Below the pieces are notes generated by a model, which searched no databases, was not told the origin of the DNA, and saw only the letters and a program-made list of their open reading frames with translations. Below, one piece after another: positions 1 to 10,352 of a DNA stretch of 64,000 bases (positions are counted from its first letter, which is position 1; each line of letters opens with the position of its first letter). Source of the stretch: Saururus chinensis (lineage: Eukaryota > Streptophyta > Magnoliopsida > Piperales > Saururaceae). The stretch lies in the NCBI GenBank assembly GCA_035235625.1, contig CP141145.1:2852001-2916000 (forward strand). Direction: 5' to 3'. The translations under genes and the position numbers were made by a program.

Positions 1-428
1 GGACATTTTACAAATTTTAAAATTTTTTTCAAACAATAATGGAGAATGAGATAGGGTAGCAAGAGGGGAAATGCAGGAGAAGAGAAAAGAATGGAGAAGG
101 AGAGGGGGTCAACAAGAGAGAAACAGGACAGAGAAAAGAGAGAGGGGTGGAGGTCAAATAGAGATAGGGAGGGGGGGCATAGGGCTCTTTTGTGGGAGGA
201 GTCCTAGGTTAGCCAAACTCCCACCCTCTTTCGACTCTTTCTAATTTTGTCCTAACTCAAATCAGAATCTACCATATAATATAATAGTCTAAATCAAATG
301 TAACCAATTTTAGTCAATCCTCAACTTGACGCCGGACACTATCTAATGGGTATTCATTTCAAAAATAAAGTCTAAAAATTCTAAAAATAACAAGAAAAAA
401 AAATTGAGGGTACTAGAACTAGTGCAAT
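1..428 (-). repeat. Probable degenerate gypsy-type LTR, cut by window edge
   Basis: There is no gene here. The first 190 bases are purine-rich (GA runs), followed by AT-rich sequence. The layout (GA-rich block, then a segment ending in AAATAAAGTCTAAAAATT and an A-rich run before GTACTAGAAC) parallels the LTR relics at 10353-11513 and 33616-34808, which end in GTGCTACA or GTGTTACA. From about 206 onward it also matches 27567-27851 of the second duplication unit. I infer the 3' part of a - strand LTR. No partner LTR or target duplication can be seen. Confidence 0.35.
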
Positions 429-947
429 AAAATGCAAAAAAAGTTCTCCACTGAGAGGAACTGGTTGAGCCTAATGTGTACTATTAGTATGATGGTTGGC
501 TTTGTAACTTGATGAAAGGCACATGCTTACTAATTGGCAGGACATCATGTTAGGAGTCCCTCGGATGGAAGTTGGGGCTCCCCGTCGACCTTTAGGTTGG
601 CTATCTGGCCTTTTGGCTACGTTAGAAACGCAACCATTATTAGAAACGCAACATCCATGGCCTTTGTATTCATGATACTGCAATGAGATCGATTGACTTG
701 TGTATTTGTTTTGCCTTTCGTTTAGGTGGAGCAAATGCTGGGATTGAGAGGGAGACCGGATTGATGATAATAGGATGGGAAAATTGTCATCTAAGAAAAC
801 AAAAGAGGGGGGTCACGGGTGGGCTGTCCAACTAATGAACTACATGAAAAAAAGGACCTAGAAAACCAGGCCTCTTTCTTTACAGTCTTCGAGTTCCTAT
901 GCGCTTCTTTGGAATAAATATTCCTTATGAATATTTATGGTAATTAG
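429..947. other. Upstream flank of PLR-like copy 1
   Basis: No coding region is supported here. The sequence is homologous to 27852-28326 upstream of copy 2, including AGGACATCATGTTAGGAGTC and the neighbouring stretch that reads as a short open frame on the - strand. That frame is not conserved between the copies (copy 2 carries deletions within it), so I do not call it a gene. Confidence 0.6.
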
Positions 948-1054
948 CACGTGATATGCAGAGCTTTAAGCACTCATATTAAGAAGCAAGTGGGTGAATC
1001 CTCGTTATTTTCGTCTAGCGTATCAAGGCTCAAGCTTCAAACACACTATAAGTA
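948..1054 (+). promoter_or_regulatory. Putative promoter of PLR-like copy 1 (G-box and TATA-like box)
   Basis: A palindromic CACGTG G-box lies at 948-953 and a TATA-like TATAAGTA at 1047-1054, about 97 bases before the chosen ATG. Both sit at matching places upstream of copy 2 (CACGTG at 28327 and 28436; TATAAATA at 28505). G-boxes are bound by bZIP and bHLH factors in plants; use of this one is inference. Copy 1's TATA box is one base weaker than copy 2's. Confidence 0.5.
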
Positions 1055-1110
1055 ATCCTCCCTTTCCCAAATATTCGGAAGCACAGCTTATATTGTATGC
1101 CACCAGAGAT

Positions 1111-1146
1111 GATAGAGATAGAGATAGAGATAGAGATAGAGATAAG
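1111..1146 (+). repeat. (GATAGA)n microsatellite in the 5' leader of copy 1
   Basis: About six tandem GATAGA units lie immediately before the start codon. Copy 2 has only about two to three units at the same place (28565-28584). The repeat is in frame with an upstream ATG at 1097 and would encode alternating Ile-Glu if that start were used. Confidence 0.9.
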
Positions 1147-1150
1147 AGAG

Positions 1151-4100
1151 ATGGGAAAGAGCAGGGTACTTGTGGTAGGGGGAACTGGATACCTTGGGAG
1201 GAGGATAGTCAAGGTAAGTCTGGCGGAGGGTCATCCGACATTTGTCCTCCAAAGGCAAGAACTGGGTGTGGGGGAGATTGAGAAGGTGCAAATGCTTCTC
1301 TCTTTCAAACAGAAAGGTTCCAATCTCGTCTACGGTTCGTTATTCAAGCACCAGAGCCTCGTCGATGCCGTAAGACAAGTAGATGTGGTCGTATGTGCAA
1401 TTGCCGGGGTGCCTTACATTAGAAGCCACCATATCTTCCTACAGCTGAAGCTCATAGATGCCGTCAAGGAAGCTGGCAATGTCAAGGTATAAGTCTTATG
1501 AAGGGTGAGTGCAGCCCACATAGATAGTCTACCTAAAGACAGGAATATGACATGCAAATGACAGGAATATAGCATATAAATGATGGAACATTTTGTTTAG
1601 CAGACTTGGGATTTTATTTCTTAGGGGATTTGGGTACAAAGGTCATATATCTATAAGATTTAATCTAAACAAGATGAGTTTCATAATGTTTAAGCTCACA
1701 TGGACTTGAAATATGGAGTACATATAACTACAATTGTTGTAGTGCCTAAGTAGAAAATTTTGGCCCATGCACTTGCAGAGATTCTTGCCATCAGAGTTTG
1801 GGATTGATCCTGCAAGGATGAGAAGCTGCATGAATGCTGGGAAGAACACCTTTGTTGACAAGATGTTGGTGAGAAAAGCAATTGAGGATGCCGGAATCCC
1901 TTACACTTATGTCTCTGCCAACAGCTGTGCGGGATACTTTCTGGGCAACTTGTGTGAGCCTGGCCGAGTCACACCCTCAATGGAGAGAGTTTCGCTGCTT
2001 GGAGATGGCAATGTCAAAGGTATGCTATGCCAGATCCATGTACTAAAGAGATAATATGGTATATAAATAGATAATATGGTATATAACTATCGGGTTACCT
2101 TGCTGGGTTGCTAGTAACTTATAATTAGGCCACCACGTACCATGCTAGGATCTCTATGTACTTTGGTCATAGAGCTGGTCAAGCTTGACAGGTCCTATAC
2201 TAAATATATATGGGTATAATGTCGTTGTAGCATAAAAAACTTAATGAATACCCATGAAGATGGTAAATGACCCGTTGGGACGGCTGCATTTGCGCCGTGT
2301 TAGCACTTGACGGGACCCGAGTTAGGAACTAAGTTTCTTGACCTCTTGACCTCATATAGGAACTAAGTTTTAATAATTTAAAAACTAATTAAATTAATAA
2401 AAAACCCAAAAACTAAAATATGAATTGAGATTCTATTTTGGATGGTTAGTTTTAATAATTTAAACTAATTGACACTATATATTAGGCTAAATATTTATCA
2501 AAAATTATAAAAATTTATATTATTTAGGTTAAATATAATTTTGTAGGTTATTTAAGAACTCGGATTAGGTCTTAGGTATTTCACATACTAAACCTGACCC
2601 GATTAGGGAGTTACTCGAGTATTTTATTTATTTTTTTGTTCTAATCAACTCTAAGATAGGACCCGATCCAAGTCAATAGTTCAGGTTTTGAACATACCCC
2701 TATATGTAGGCTCTCTCTATCTAATATAAGGTGCAACAAATAGGCATTGCATATCCCCTAATTATTCTCATTTGTTTATGTATGTTTTGTAAAATTGTCA
2801 ATTAAATTAGATTATGCACCAGTTAATTTCATTTCAATGTGTGTTCTAATGTCATATTAACATGTTACGAGTCTTTTAAAAATTTCTAAAATCAATTATT
2901 TGTAACATATTATCTTGGAGAAAATTAAGATGTGCCCAATGCTATAGTGTATATTGGGTGCATGCTAGGTGCATCACATTCTATCGGATGCGTTACTCAG
3001 AAGGGTGGGCTGGTGATTTTATCTTTACTATGTATTCCTTAAGTTTTACACCAGATTACAAAGTTTCTGTAAATATATCATTCTATGGGGTGTTACCGAG
3101 TCCCTTATCTAGTTGTATGTCCATGTATTCCTCCATATTTAAATAGTGCATATATGTCTTCTCGTGGGAGGAGACCCATTTTATTTGTCCTCGTCCTTTA
3201 TCTTTGTTTGAATAGCAAGTTTTTCTTATGTTAGGAGACCTATTTTCTCTCCCCAATCAAAATCTAGTGTAATGTTTTGTTGTACAAAAAGTGGTGTAGG
3301 GTTATAGGCATCCTTCATTAGATAAAAAAGGGTATAAAGGGGCACAAAATTACAAGTATATATACTACAAAACCCTCAACTTAGATGGGACTCACTAGGT
3401 GAAGGACATCTTTCATGATTAGATGTGGCCACCCATGCATGATACACAGAAACAGGGAAAAAAACCCTACTCTTAAATCACGACAATTTGAATGGGACAA
3501 TGGGAGTATGAATTATTTTCATCTAAGATCGACCAATCACATACACCATAATACAGAATAGCCTAGACACATAACAACTAACTACTAATGAATGTATGTT
3601 GATATTTTATAAATTAGCTTACAACTTGTACACAGTCTCCGCTACCCTATCCTTGTTCTCCTTCGGACCCTTCGCTTTCTATACTGGTTCATGCATGGTT
3701 TCCCTTGGCCTGGGAGTTGAATACCTCAATCAATTTTTTTTTATATAGCAATATTTTTGGATGAGGATGACATTGGCACATACACCATCAAGACCGTAGA
3801 TGACCCGCGGACCCTAAACAAGACACTCTACCTTAGTCCCCCTGAGAACATCCTTTCCCAGAGGGAGGTTATTGGCATATGGGAGAAGCTCATTGGAAAA
3901 AAGCTCACAAAGACAAAGATTTCAAGTGACGATTTTCTTACCATGATGAAAGGTAACATAGACAAGTTATAATCGATGATGACTTGTTTACTCGGAAACA
4001 TCAGAAAGTTCAATTTTTTCCTTCTTTCTAACTTTACATGTTCTAATTAAGTCAAATTAATAGAGAATTTTTTTCTCATCTAATAGTTATAATGTTATTC

Positions 4101-4880
4101 TTTTGTTAACAAGGGGTGTCCAAGTCCTTAAATCCCAATTAGAATGAATAGGGTTTCAAACTCAAGATCTTTGCTTCTTGAGGGAGGGTGTAGGCATACC
4201 ACCAGCTTGTTGGCTTATCTTGACCTTAACGTGCACACAAATACTATTTACTCATTACAATATCAATCCTCTCCAAGCAAAGTTAGTGCTGATGCTACTA
4301 TTATCCAAATAAGAAATGATTAAGAAGACGTTATAAATTTGTATACCATATTTGACTACTAAGAGAAAGTGCTATCATAAGCATATGCCTTATCTTGAAT
4401 ACATGAATGCTCTGTCATATTTAACTTTTATGAGAACCAAAATGATAATGGTTCGACATCATCATCTCATCATATGCTTTCCGATTAAGTGGATTCACTT
4501 TGTCAAATGGTTGCACATGAAACATCTTTGTATATGGCCATGTTCCAGGACAAAGCTAGTAACAATAAAAACCATCTTGATTTTATGGAAGCATGAGTAA
4601 ATATCTCATATACAGGTAGACCAAACTTTTTCATACTAAAATAGAGTGATTGAAATTGTCCAAGTCACACCTTTATTACTTTTGATGCTTTTATTTTATT
4701 TTTATTTTTTTTGAAGGTCAAGATATTGGAACCCAGTCAGGGTTAGTACGTTACTATCATATTTTCTACGAGGGTTGTCTCACAAATTTTGATACAGGAG
4801 AGAAGGGAGAAGAGGCATCTACACTCTATCCTGAGATTAGTTACACTCATGTGGAGAGTTACCTCAAACGCTATCTTTAG
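1151..4880 (+). CDS. Pinoresinol-lariciresinol reductase-like protein, copy 1
   Basis: Four exons: 1151-1486, 1779-2019, 3749-3952 and 4717-4880. All junctions are GT-AG and the joined frame has 314 codons plus TAG, close to the roughly 310 residues usual for the family. The product is an NADPH-dependent reductase of the PLR/isoflavone reductase/phenylcoumaran benzylic ether reductase group, with an atypical short-chain dehydrogenase fold, expected in the cytosol. PLRs reduce pinoresinol to lariciresinol and then secoisolariciresinol in lignan biosynthesis. Visible motifs are the Rossmann GGTGYLG (G10, G13, G16), FVLQR with the NADPH-phosphate Arg, RFLPSEFG opening exon 2, the DKMLVRKAIEDAGIP block with the catalytic-type Lys140, then YTYVSAN, DEDDIGTYTIKT, DDPRTLNKTLYL and YYHIFYEGC. 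I chose ATG 1151 because MGKSR is shared with copies 2 and 3; an in-frame ATG at 1097 would add 18 residues. Family membership is clear. The exact substrate (pinoresinol versus related lignans or phenylcoumarans) is inference. Confidence 0.88.
2050..2650. other. Intron-2 segment present only in copy 1
   Basis: Intron 2 is 1729 bases in copy 1 and 1193 in copy 2. Most of the difference is this AT-rich stretch, which begins with a tandem ATAATATGGTATATAA motif and ends just before TTCAGGTTTTGAACAT, where homology with 29525 resumes. It holds no open frame. It is probably an old insertion (TE class unknown) or was lost from copy 2. I see no clean terminal repeats. Confidence 0.5.
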
Positions 4881-5574
4881 TGTTACATTAACTATCAATT
4901 CCTGCTAAGGAGATTTGGACCTTCATAGGAAAGGATTCCATTGTCTATTTATTTCACAAAAAATAAATTGATAATCTTTTGTTTTTCTTTAATATGTATG
5001 TGAAGTTATCAGCTTACCCATCTCATGAATGAGGCGAATGTTATCAAATGAAAATGAAAGTATAAAAAAAGAAAAAATAATCAAATACAAAGATTTTTCA
5101 AGGCAGTTTTGTGTAAATATTGTGTCATATCATAAATTATGCTCTCTATTACTGCTAGTTTAGAATGTAGAGATAGATGAAGTACTGTGTTAATTAATTG
5201 TGCATGGAGCATGTTACTCATGTGCTATAAGGCTAGCTTATAACCAATAAAATGAAGAAGATGTGTGCATGCCCCAAGAATCCTCAAATCCTATATCAAA
5301 TTTTGAAAGAACATGGCTATTTCCCCCTAGTTTTTACTCAAGCCCCCCCATACTTTACACACCCTAAAAAAAGTAAACAAATTACTAAATACTCCCCGTC
5401 CCCAACTATTCATTTTAATTTTATTTCAACTCTTTCATTGCCCCATTCCCAACCTTCACCCTACGGTGTGAGCTCTTCCATCTCCCCCCATCACTTGTGG
5501 CTCCTCTCGATCCCCCATCCGTTTTCTTTCATCCCCTTGTTGTGGCTCCTCTTCCATGATATTTTTTCCTCTCC
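4881..5574. other. 3' flank of copy 1
   Basis: AT-rich flank. AATAAA-type poly(A) signals occur at about 4963 and at about 5248 (CCAATAAAATGAAG). Homology to the flank of copy 2 stops at about 5310. The remaining 260 bases (C-rich and T-rich) lead up to the CACTACAACAAAAT end of the next element. No gene is supported. Confidence 0.5.
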
Positions 5575-5592
5575 CACTACAACAAAATCCAC

Positions 5593-5622
5593 TATTAGCG
5601 ACGCTTATAAGCGTCGCTAATA
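5593..5622. repeat. Perfect 30-bp palindrome, first subterminal hairpin of element A
   Basis: Each arm is TATTAGCGACGCTTA with its exact reverse complement directly adjoining, so the dyad has no loop. It is the sharpest example of the motif that recurs, with substitutions and variable loops, across all four CACTA-family tracts in the window. In En/Spm elements short subterminal motifs are transposase binding sites; the same role here is inference. Confidence 0.9.
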
Positions 5623-6069
5623 ATAGCCTAAGCGTCGCTAATGACGCTTAAAAAGCATCGCTAGCAGCGTCAAAAATAATGCCATCGCTAATATTAACGA
5701 CGCTTTTCTACGCGTCGCTAATAAATACTTATTAGCGACGTTTAAGAACAATTGTCGCTAATAATACATTATTAGCGACGTTTATATAAACATCGCTATT
5801 ATGTTAATATATTATTTAAAAAAATTAAAAAAACATTAGCGACGTTATATATATGTTGCTAAAGGCTTTTAGCGATGTTTATTAAACGTCGCTAAAAGCC
5901 TTTAGCAACGTTTAACAAAACGTCACTATTAAGTTTTAAAAAATAGAAATTAAAGTAAGTGTCGCTAAAAAACCATTAATAGCGACGCTATAAACACCAT
6001 CGCTAATAATATATTTTTATAAAAAAAATTAAAAAAACTATTGGCAACGCTTATCAAAGAGTCGCTAAA

Positions 6070-6680
6070 AAGAAAAAAAATAGTAAACCGGTCGGGTCAT
6101 TGAGGACCCGACCGGTACGGGTCATTGAAGACCCGCTCGGGTCGGTGGTGACCCACAGAAGCATCTTCAACCTCTCGATAGAGAGGCTGAAATCACCGGC
6201 GGCACAAGGTTGATGCCCGCCGGCTGTGGGCAGAGACTGTGGGCGGCGGCTGTGGGCGGAGGCTCCCCCCTGCTCCAGTCGCCGGGGTCCTAGTCTCCAG
6301 AAGGTGGTCACTAGGGTCGATGACCTGAAGAGCAGGGCGGAGGCTGTGGGCGGTGGCGGCGGAGAAGAGCAGGGCGGCGGCGGAGGATCAGTGAAATAGG
6401 AGAGGGGAACCGGGGAGAGCGAGAGTGGAGCGGCTGATGGAGGACTGTTCTCCAGGGGGCGAACGATGGGTGGTGGCCGCCGGGAGGCAATCGCCGGGGG
6501 TCTAGTGGTTGCCGGTGATGGTCTGTGGACGACGAGCACGGGAGACTAGTGAGGTAGGAGAGGGGGATTTAAAGGCATGCGGGCGAAATTCGCCCTCGAG
6601 GGAAATTTTCCCCCGTGGCAAAATTTATCCGCGCAGGTGAAATTTCACCGTGCCAACGAAATTTTGCCTGCACAAATCTA
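6070..6680. other. GC-rich core block of element A with AAATTT-centred palindromes
   Basis: This is an abrupt GC-rich island inside an AT-rich element. A - strand open frame (6054-6539) is Pro/Ser/Arg-rich and resembles no family I know, so I do not call it a gene. Its right part holds GGGCGAAATTCGCCC (6581), GGGAAATTTTCCC (6600) and GGTGAAATTTCACC (6636). A similar cluster occurs in element C at 43316-43395. It could be captured host DNA or an element-specific core. Confidence 0.6.
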
Positions 6681-6735
6681 TTTGTGATGCTTCCAGTGGA
6701 AGCATCGCAAAAAGGGGGGAAAGCACAGTGAAAAA

Positions 6736-8492
6736 ACAATAGAGGTAGGGAGGAGAGAGAGTGAGGGAGGTAGGGAGGAGAGAGAAGAGAGGAGAGAGAG
6801 GGAGAGGGAAGGAGGGAGGAGAGAGAGGAGAGAGAGTGAGGGAGGGAGGAGAGAGAAATGAGAGGGGAGAGAGGGAGAGGGAGGGATGGAGGGAGGAGAG
6901 AGAGGGAGGTAGGGAGGAGAGAGAAAGAGGAGAGAGAGGGAGGTAGGGAGGAGAGAGGGAAGAGAGAGAGAGAGAAGGAGGGAGGAGAGAGAGTGAGGGA
7001 GGGAGGGAGGAGAGAGAAAAGAGAAGGGAGAGAGGGAGGGAGGGAGGAGAGAGAGTGAGGGAGGGAGGAGAGAGAAAAGAGAAGGGAGAGAGTGAGGGAG
7101 GGAGGAGAGAGAGAAAGAGGAGAGGGAGGGGGAGAGGAGCAGAGAGAGAGAGGGAAGGAGGGAGCAGAGAGGAGGAGAGTGAGTGTGAGGGTGGGAGGAG
7201 AGAGAAAGAGAAGGGATAGAGGGAGGGAGGGAGGAGAGAGAAAAGAGGAGAGAGAGAGAGAGAGGTAGGGAGGAGAGAGAGAGGGAAGGAGGGAGGAGAG
7301 AGAGAGAGTGAGGGAAGGAGGAGAGAGAGAGGGAAGGAGGAGGGAGGAGAGAGAAAAGAGAAGAGAGGGGGGAGGGAGGAGAGAGGGGAGGAGGGTGAGT
7401 GGGAAGGAGGGAGGAGAGAGGGGAGGAGAGGGAGAGGGAAGGAGGGAGGAGAGAGAAAAGAGGAGAGAGAGGGAGGTAGGGAGGAGAGAGAAAAGAGAAG
7501 GGAGAGAGTGAGGGAGGGAGGAGAGAGAAAAGAGGAGAGGGAGGGGGAGAGGAGCAGAGAGAGAGGGAAGGAGGGAGCAGAGAGAGGAGAGTGAGTGTGA
7601 GGGTGGGAGGAGAGAGAAAAGAGAAGGGATAGAGGGAGGGAGGGAGGAGAGAGAAAGAGAGAGGAGAGAGAGAGGTAGGGAGGAGAGAGAGAGAGGGAAG
7701 GAGGGAGGAGAGAGAGAGTGAGGGAGGGAGGAGAGAGAGGGAAGGAGGGAGGAGGAGAGAGAAAAGAGAAGAGAGAGGGGGGAGGGAGGAGAGAGAGGGA
7801 GGAGAAGCGAGAGGGAAGGAGGGAGGAGAGAGGGGAGGAGAGCGAGAGGGAAGGAGGGAGGAGAGAGAAAAGAGGAGAGGGAGGTAGGGAGGAGAGAGAA
7901 AAGAGAAGAGAGAGGGAGGGAGGGAGGGAGGAGAGAGAGGGTGGTAGGGAGGAGAGAGAAAAGAGGAGGGAGAGAAAAGAGAAGAGGGAGGTAGGGAGGA
8001 GAGAGAAAAGAGAAGAGAGAGGGAGGTAGGGAGGAGAGAGAAAAGAGAAGAGAGAGGGAGGGAGGGAGGGAGGAGAGAGAGGGTGGTAGGGAGGAGAGAG
8101 AAAAGAGGAGGGAGAGAGTGAGGGAGGAGCGAGAAAAGAGAAGGAAGAGAGGGAGGGAGGGAGCGAGAAAAGAGAAGGGAGAGAGGGAGGGGGAGGGAGG
8201 AGAGAGAAAAGAGAAGAGAGAGGGGGAGGGAGGAGAGAGGGGATGAGAGCGAGAGGGAAGGAGGGAGGAGAGAGAAAAGAGGAGAGAGAGGGAGGTAGTG
8301 AGGAGAGAGAAAAGAGGAGAGAGAGGTAGGTAGGGAGGAGAGAGAAAAGAGAAGAGAGAGGGAGGAGAGAGAGAGGGAAAGAGGGAGGAGAGAGAGGAGA
8401 GAGAGAGAGTGAGGGAGGAAGGAGAGAGAAATGAGAAGGGAGAGAGGGAGGGAGGGAGGAGAGAGAAAATAGAAGGGAGAGAGAGGGAGGCA
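6736..8492. repeat. Polypurine (GGAGA/GGGAGG) minisatellite, about 1.75 kb
   Basis: The + strand is almost pure A/G for about 1750 bases. Short units such as GGAGGTAGGGAGGAGAGAG recur with higher-order copies: a segment with GAGGAGCAGAGAGAG and GTGAGTGTGAGGGTGGGAGG occurs at about 7130-7200 and again about 415 bases on, and GAGAGGGTGGTAGGGAGG occurs at about 7935 and about 141 bases later. Long open frames on both strands (up to 658 codons, Ser/Leu/Pro or Glu/Arg/Gly only) arise because the repeat rarely spells a stop. They are not genes. Confidence 0.92.
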
Positions 8493-8941
8493 AGAAAATA
8501 AGATTTCTTATATTTTTTTAATAGAAATAATGATATTAGCGACACTTAGAAATGAGCGTCGCTAATGGTAATGTAATAGCGACGTTTGACAAATAGCGTC
8601 ACAAGAATTATACACTATTAGTGACGCTCGTGTAAGAGCATCGCTACAAACTTTCTGCTTTATTTTGAAAAAAATAAGTTATTAAAGCGTCGCTAATAGT
8701 AAACGTATGTGTGACGCCATAGATATGGCGTCGCTATTACATTTACTATTAGTGACGCTTCATCCGAACCGTCACTAATAAGTTAAAATTTGTTTTAAAG
8801 GAAACAAATTAATATTACCGACACTACATACAAGCGTCGCTAATAGGCCACATAATTGCGACCTATAAGATATAGTGTCACAAATACATACACTATCAGC
8901 AACGCTTTATTCTGTCCATTGCTAAACTTTCAATTTTTTAC

Positions 8942-10112
8942 CCTTCCCCCTCTCCCTCTCCCTCTCTCCTCTCCTCTCCTCTCCTCTCCTCTCCTCTACC
9001 TCTCTCCTCTCTCTCTCTCTCCTGTCTCCTCTCCTCTCCTCTCTATCTTTCTCTCTCCTCTCCTCTCTCTCTCTCTCCTCTCTTTCTCTCTCCCCTATTC
9101 TCTCTCTCTCCACCCTTCCTCTCTCTTTCTCTCTCCTCTCTTCTCTCTCTTCACCCTTCCTCTCTCTTTCTCTCTCCTCTCTCTCTATTCTCTCTCGTTC
9201 CCTCTCTCCTTTCTCTCTCCACCCATTCTCTCTCCACCCTCTCCCTCTTCCCTCTCCTCTCTCCCCCTCTCTCTCTTCCCTCCCCACTCTCCTCTATTTT
9301 TTAAATTTTTTTATTCTTTAAATTTAATTTTTAAAATAAAAAAGAATTAATAAAATTACTAATAGCGACGTATAGTAAAATACGTCGCTATTAGGACATG
9401 TAGTAGCAACATTTAAATATATATGTCGCTATTTAGTACACTTATTAGCAACGTATATATCTATACGTCGTTAATACATGTACTAATAGCGACGAATATA
9501 TTATATGTCGCTATTAGTAATTTATTTTAATTATTTTTTTATTTTTAAAAATAAAAAAAATTAAAAATTTTAAAAAAAATCAAAATAAAATTCCTCTCTT
9601 CCCTCCCCTATCCCCTCTCTTCTCCCTCTCCTCTCTCTCTCTCTCCCTTCCCTATCCTCTCCCTCTCTCCACCCTTTCTCTCTCCTCTCTCTCTCCTCCC
9701 TCTCCTCTCTATCTCCTCTCTCTCTCCCTTCTCTCTTCCATCCCCTCCCTCTCTCTTCCCTCCCCTCTCTTTCTATTCTCTCTCCTCTCTCTCTCTTCCC
9801 TCCCCTCTCCTCTCTCTCTTCCCTATCCTCTCTCTCTCCACCCTTTCTCTCTCCTCTCTCTCGCTCCACCTTCACTCTCCTCCCTCTCCCTCTCTCTTCC
9901 CTCCCCTCCCTCTCTCTTCCCTCCCCTTCCCTCCCCTCCCTCTCTCTTCCCTCCCCTCTCCTCTCTCTCTTCCCTCCCTCTCTCTTCCCTCCCCTCTCCT
10001 CTCTCTCTTCCCTCCCTCTCTCTTCCCTCCCCTCTCCTCTCTCTCTTCCCTCCCCTATGTCTCTCTTCCCTCTCCTCTCTCTCCTATCTAGCTACACACT
10101 ATCTCTCCTCTA
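8942..10112. repeat. Two polypyrimidine blocks separated by a hairpin array
   Basis: CT-rich stretches at 8942-9296 and 9591-10112 flank AT-rich sequence carrying TTAGCGACG hairpins (9358-9520). They are pyrimidine-rich on the + strand, the opposite polarity to 6736-8492 in the same element. No coding capacity beyond low-complexity frames. Confidence 0.85.
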
Positions 10113-10352
10113 ATTTTAAATTTTTAATATTTTTTATTCTTGAAAATTAATTTTAAAAATAAAAATACTAATAGCGACGTATAGATCTATACGTCGCTAT
10201 TAGTATTTTATTTTAATTTTTTAAAAAAATTAATAAATTTTAAAAAAAATTAAAATAAAATTTTAATAAAAAATAGGTAGTAGCGATGCATTTTTCCATA
10301 CGTCACAACTACTTTTAGGTAGTAGCGACGCATAGCATATGCGTCGCTATTA

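Larger units (their letters stand above)
206..5310 (+). repeat. Tandem duplication unit 1, gene-bearing block
   Basis: This block matches 27567-32250 base by base over promoter, exons, introns and 3' flank. Homology starts at GTTAGCCAAA (about 206 and 27567) and ends after CTCAAATC(C/A)(T/C)ATATC (about 5310 and 32250), where unrelated sequence begins in each copy. It resumes at about 10353 and 33616. The gene and several kilobases of flank were therefore duplicated together in direct orientation, and later insertions changed the spacing. Confidence 0.85.
5575..10352. mobile_element. Non-autonomous CACTA-type element A (right end lost)
   Basis: It begins with CACTACAACAAAATCC, the terminal form typical of plant CACTA (En/Spm) transposons, followed at once by an array of short inverted motifs of the form TATTAGCGACG...CGTCGCTAATA (5593-6065). 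Further hairpin arrays lie at 8530-8935, 9358-9520 and 10168-10350. Between them are a GC-rich block (6070-6680), a polypurine minisatellite (6736-8492) and two polypyrimidine blocks (8942-9296, 9591-10112). No transposase is visible. The right edge runs from a hairpin directly into sequence shared with unit 2 (TTTTATAAGG), with no TTTTGTTGTAGTG terminus, so the right end was deleted. Target duplication cannot be checked. Confidence 0.75.

Noticed and set aside
1097..1150. Upstream ATG as the true start of PLR copy 1
   Set aside because: The extension is microsatellite-encoded and differs between copies, whereas MGKSR is shared by all three copies and fits family length.
5593..6065. CRISPR-like regular array
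   Set aside because: The repeats are palindromic, vary in sequence and spacing, sit at the ends of a CACTA transposon and recur at four places in a plant-type genome. There are no constant repeats with unique spacers and no cas genes.
6569..8545. Open frames of 658 and 622 codons on the - strand
   Set aside because: They consist only of Ser/Leu/Pro/Phe repeats read from the polypurine minisatellite, are open in several frames and on both strands, and have no domain. They result from base composition.
8856..9875. Frames of 100-164 codons on both strands in CT-rich blocks
   Set aside because: Simple-sequence translation (Ser/Leu/Pro or Glu/Arg), no codon or domain signal.
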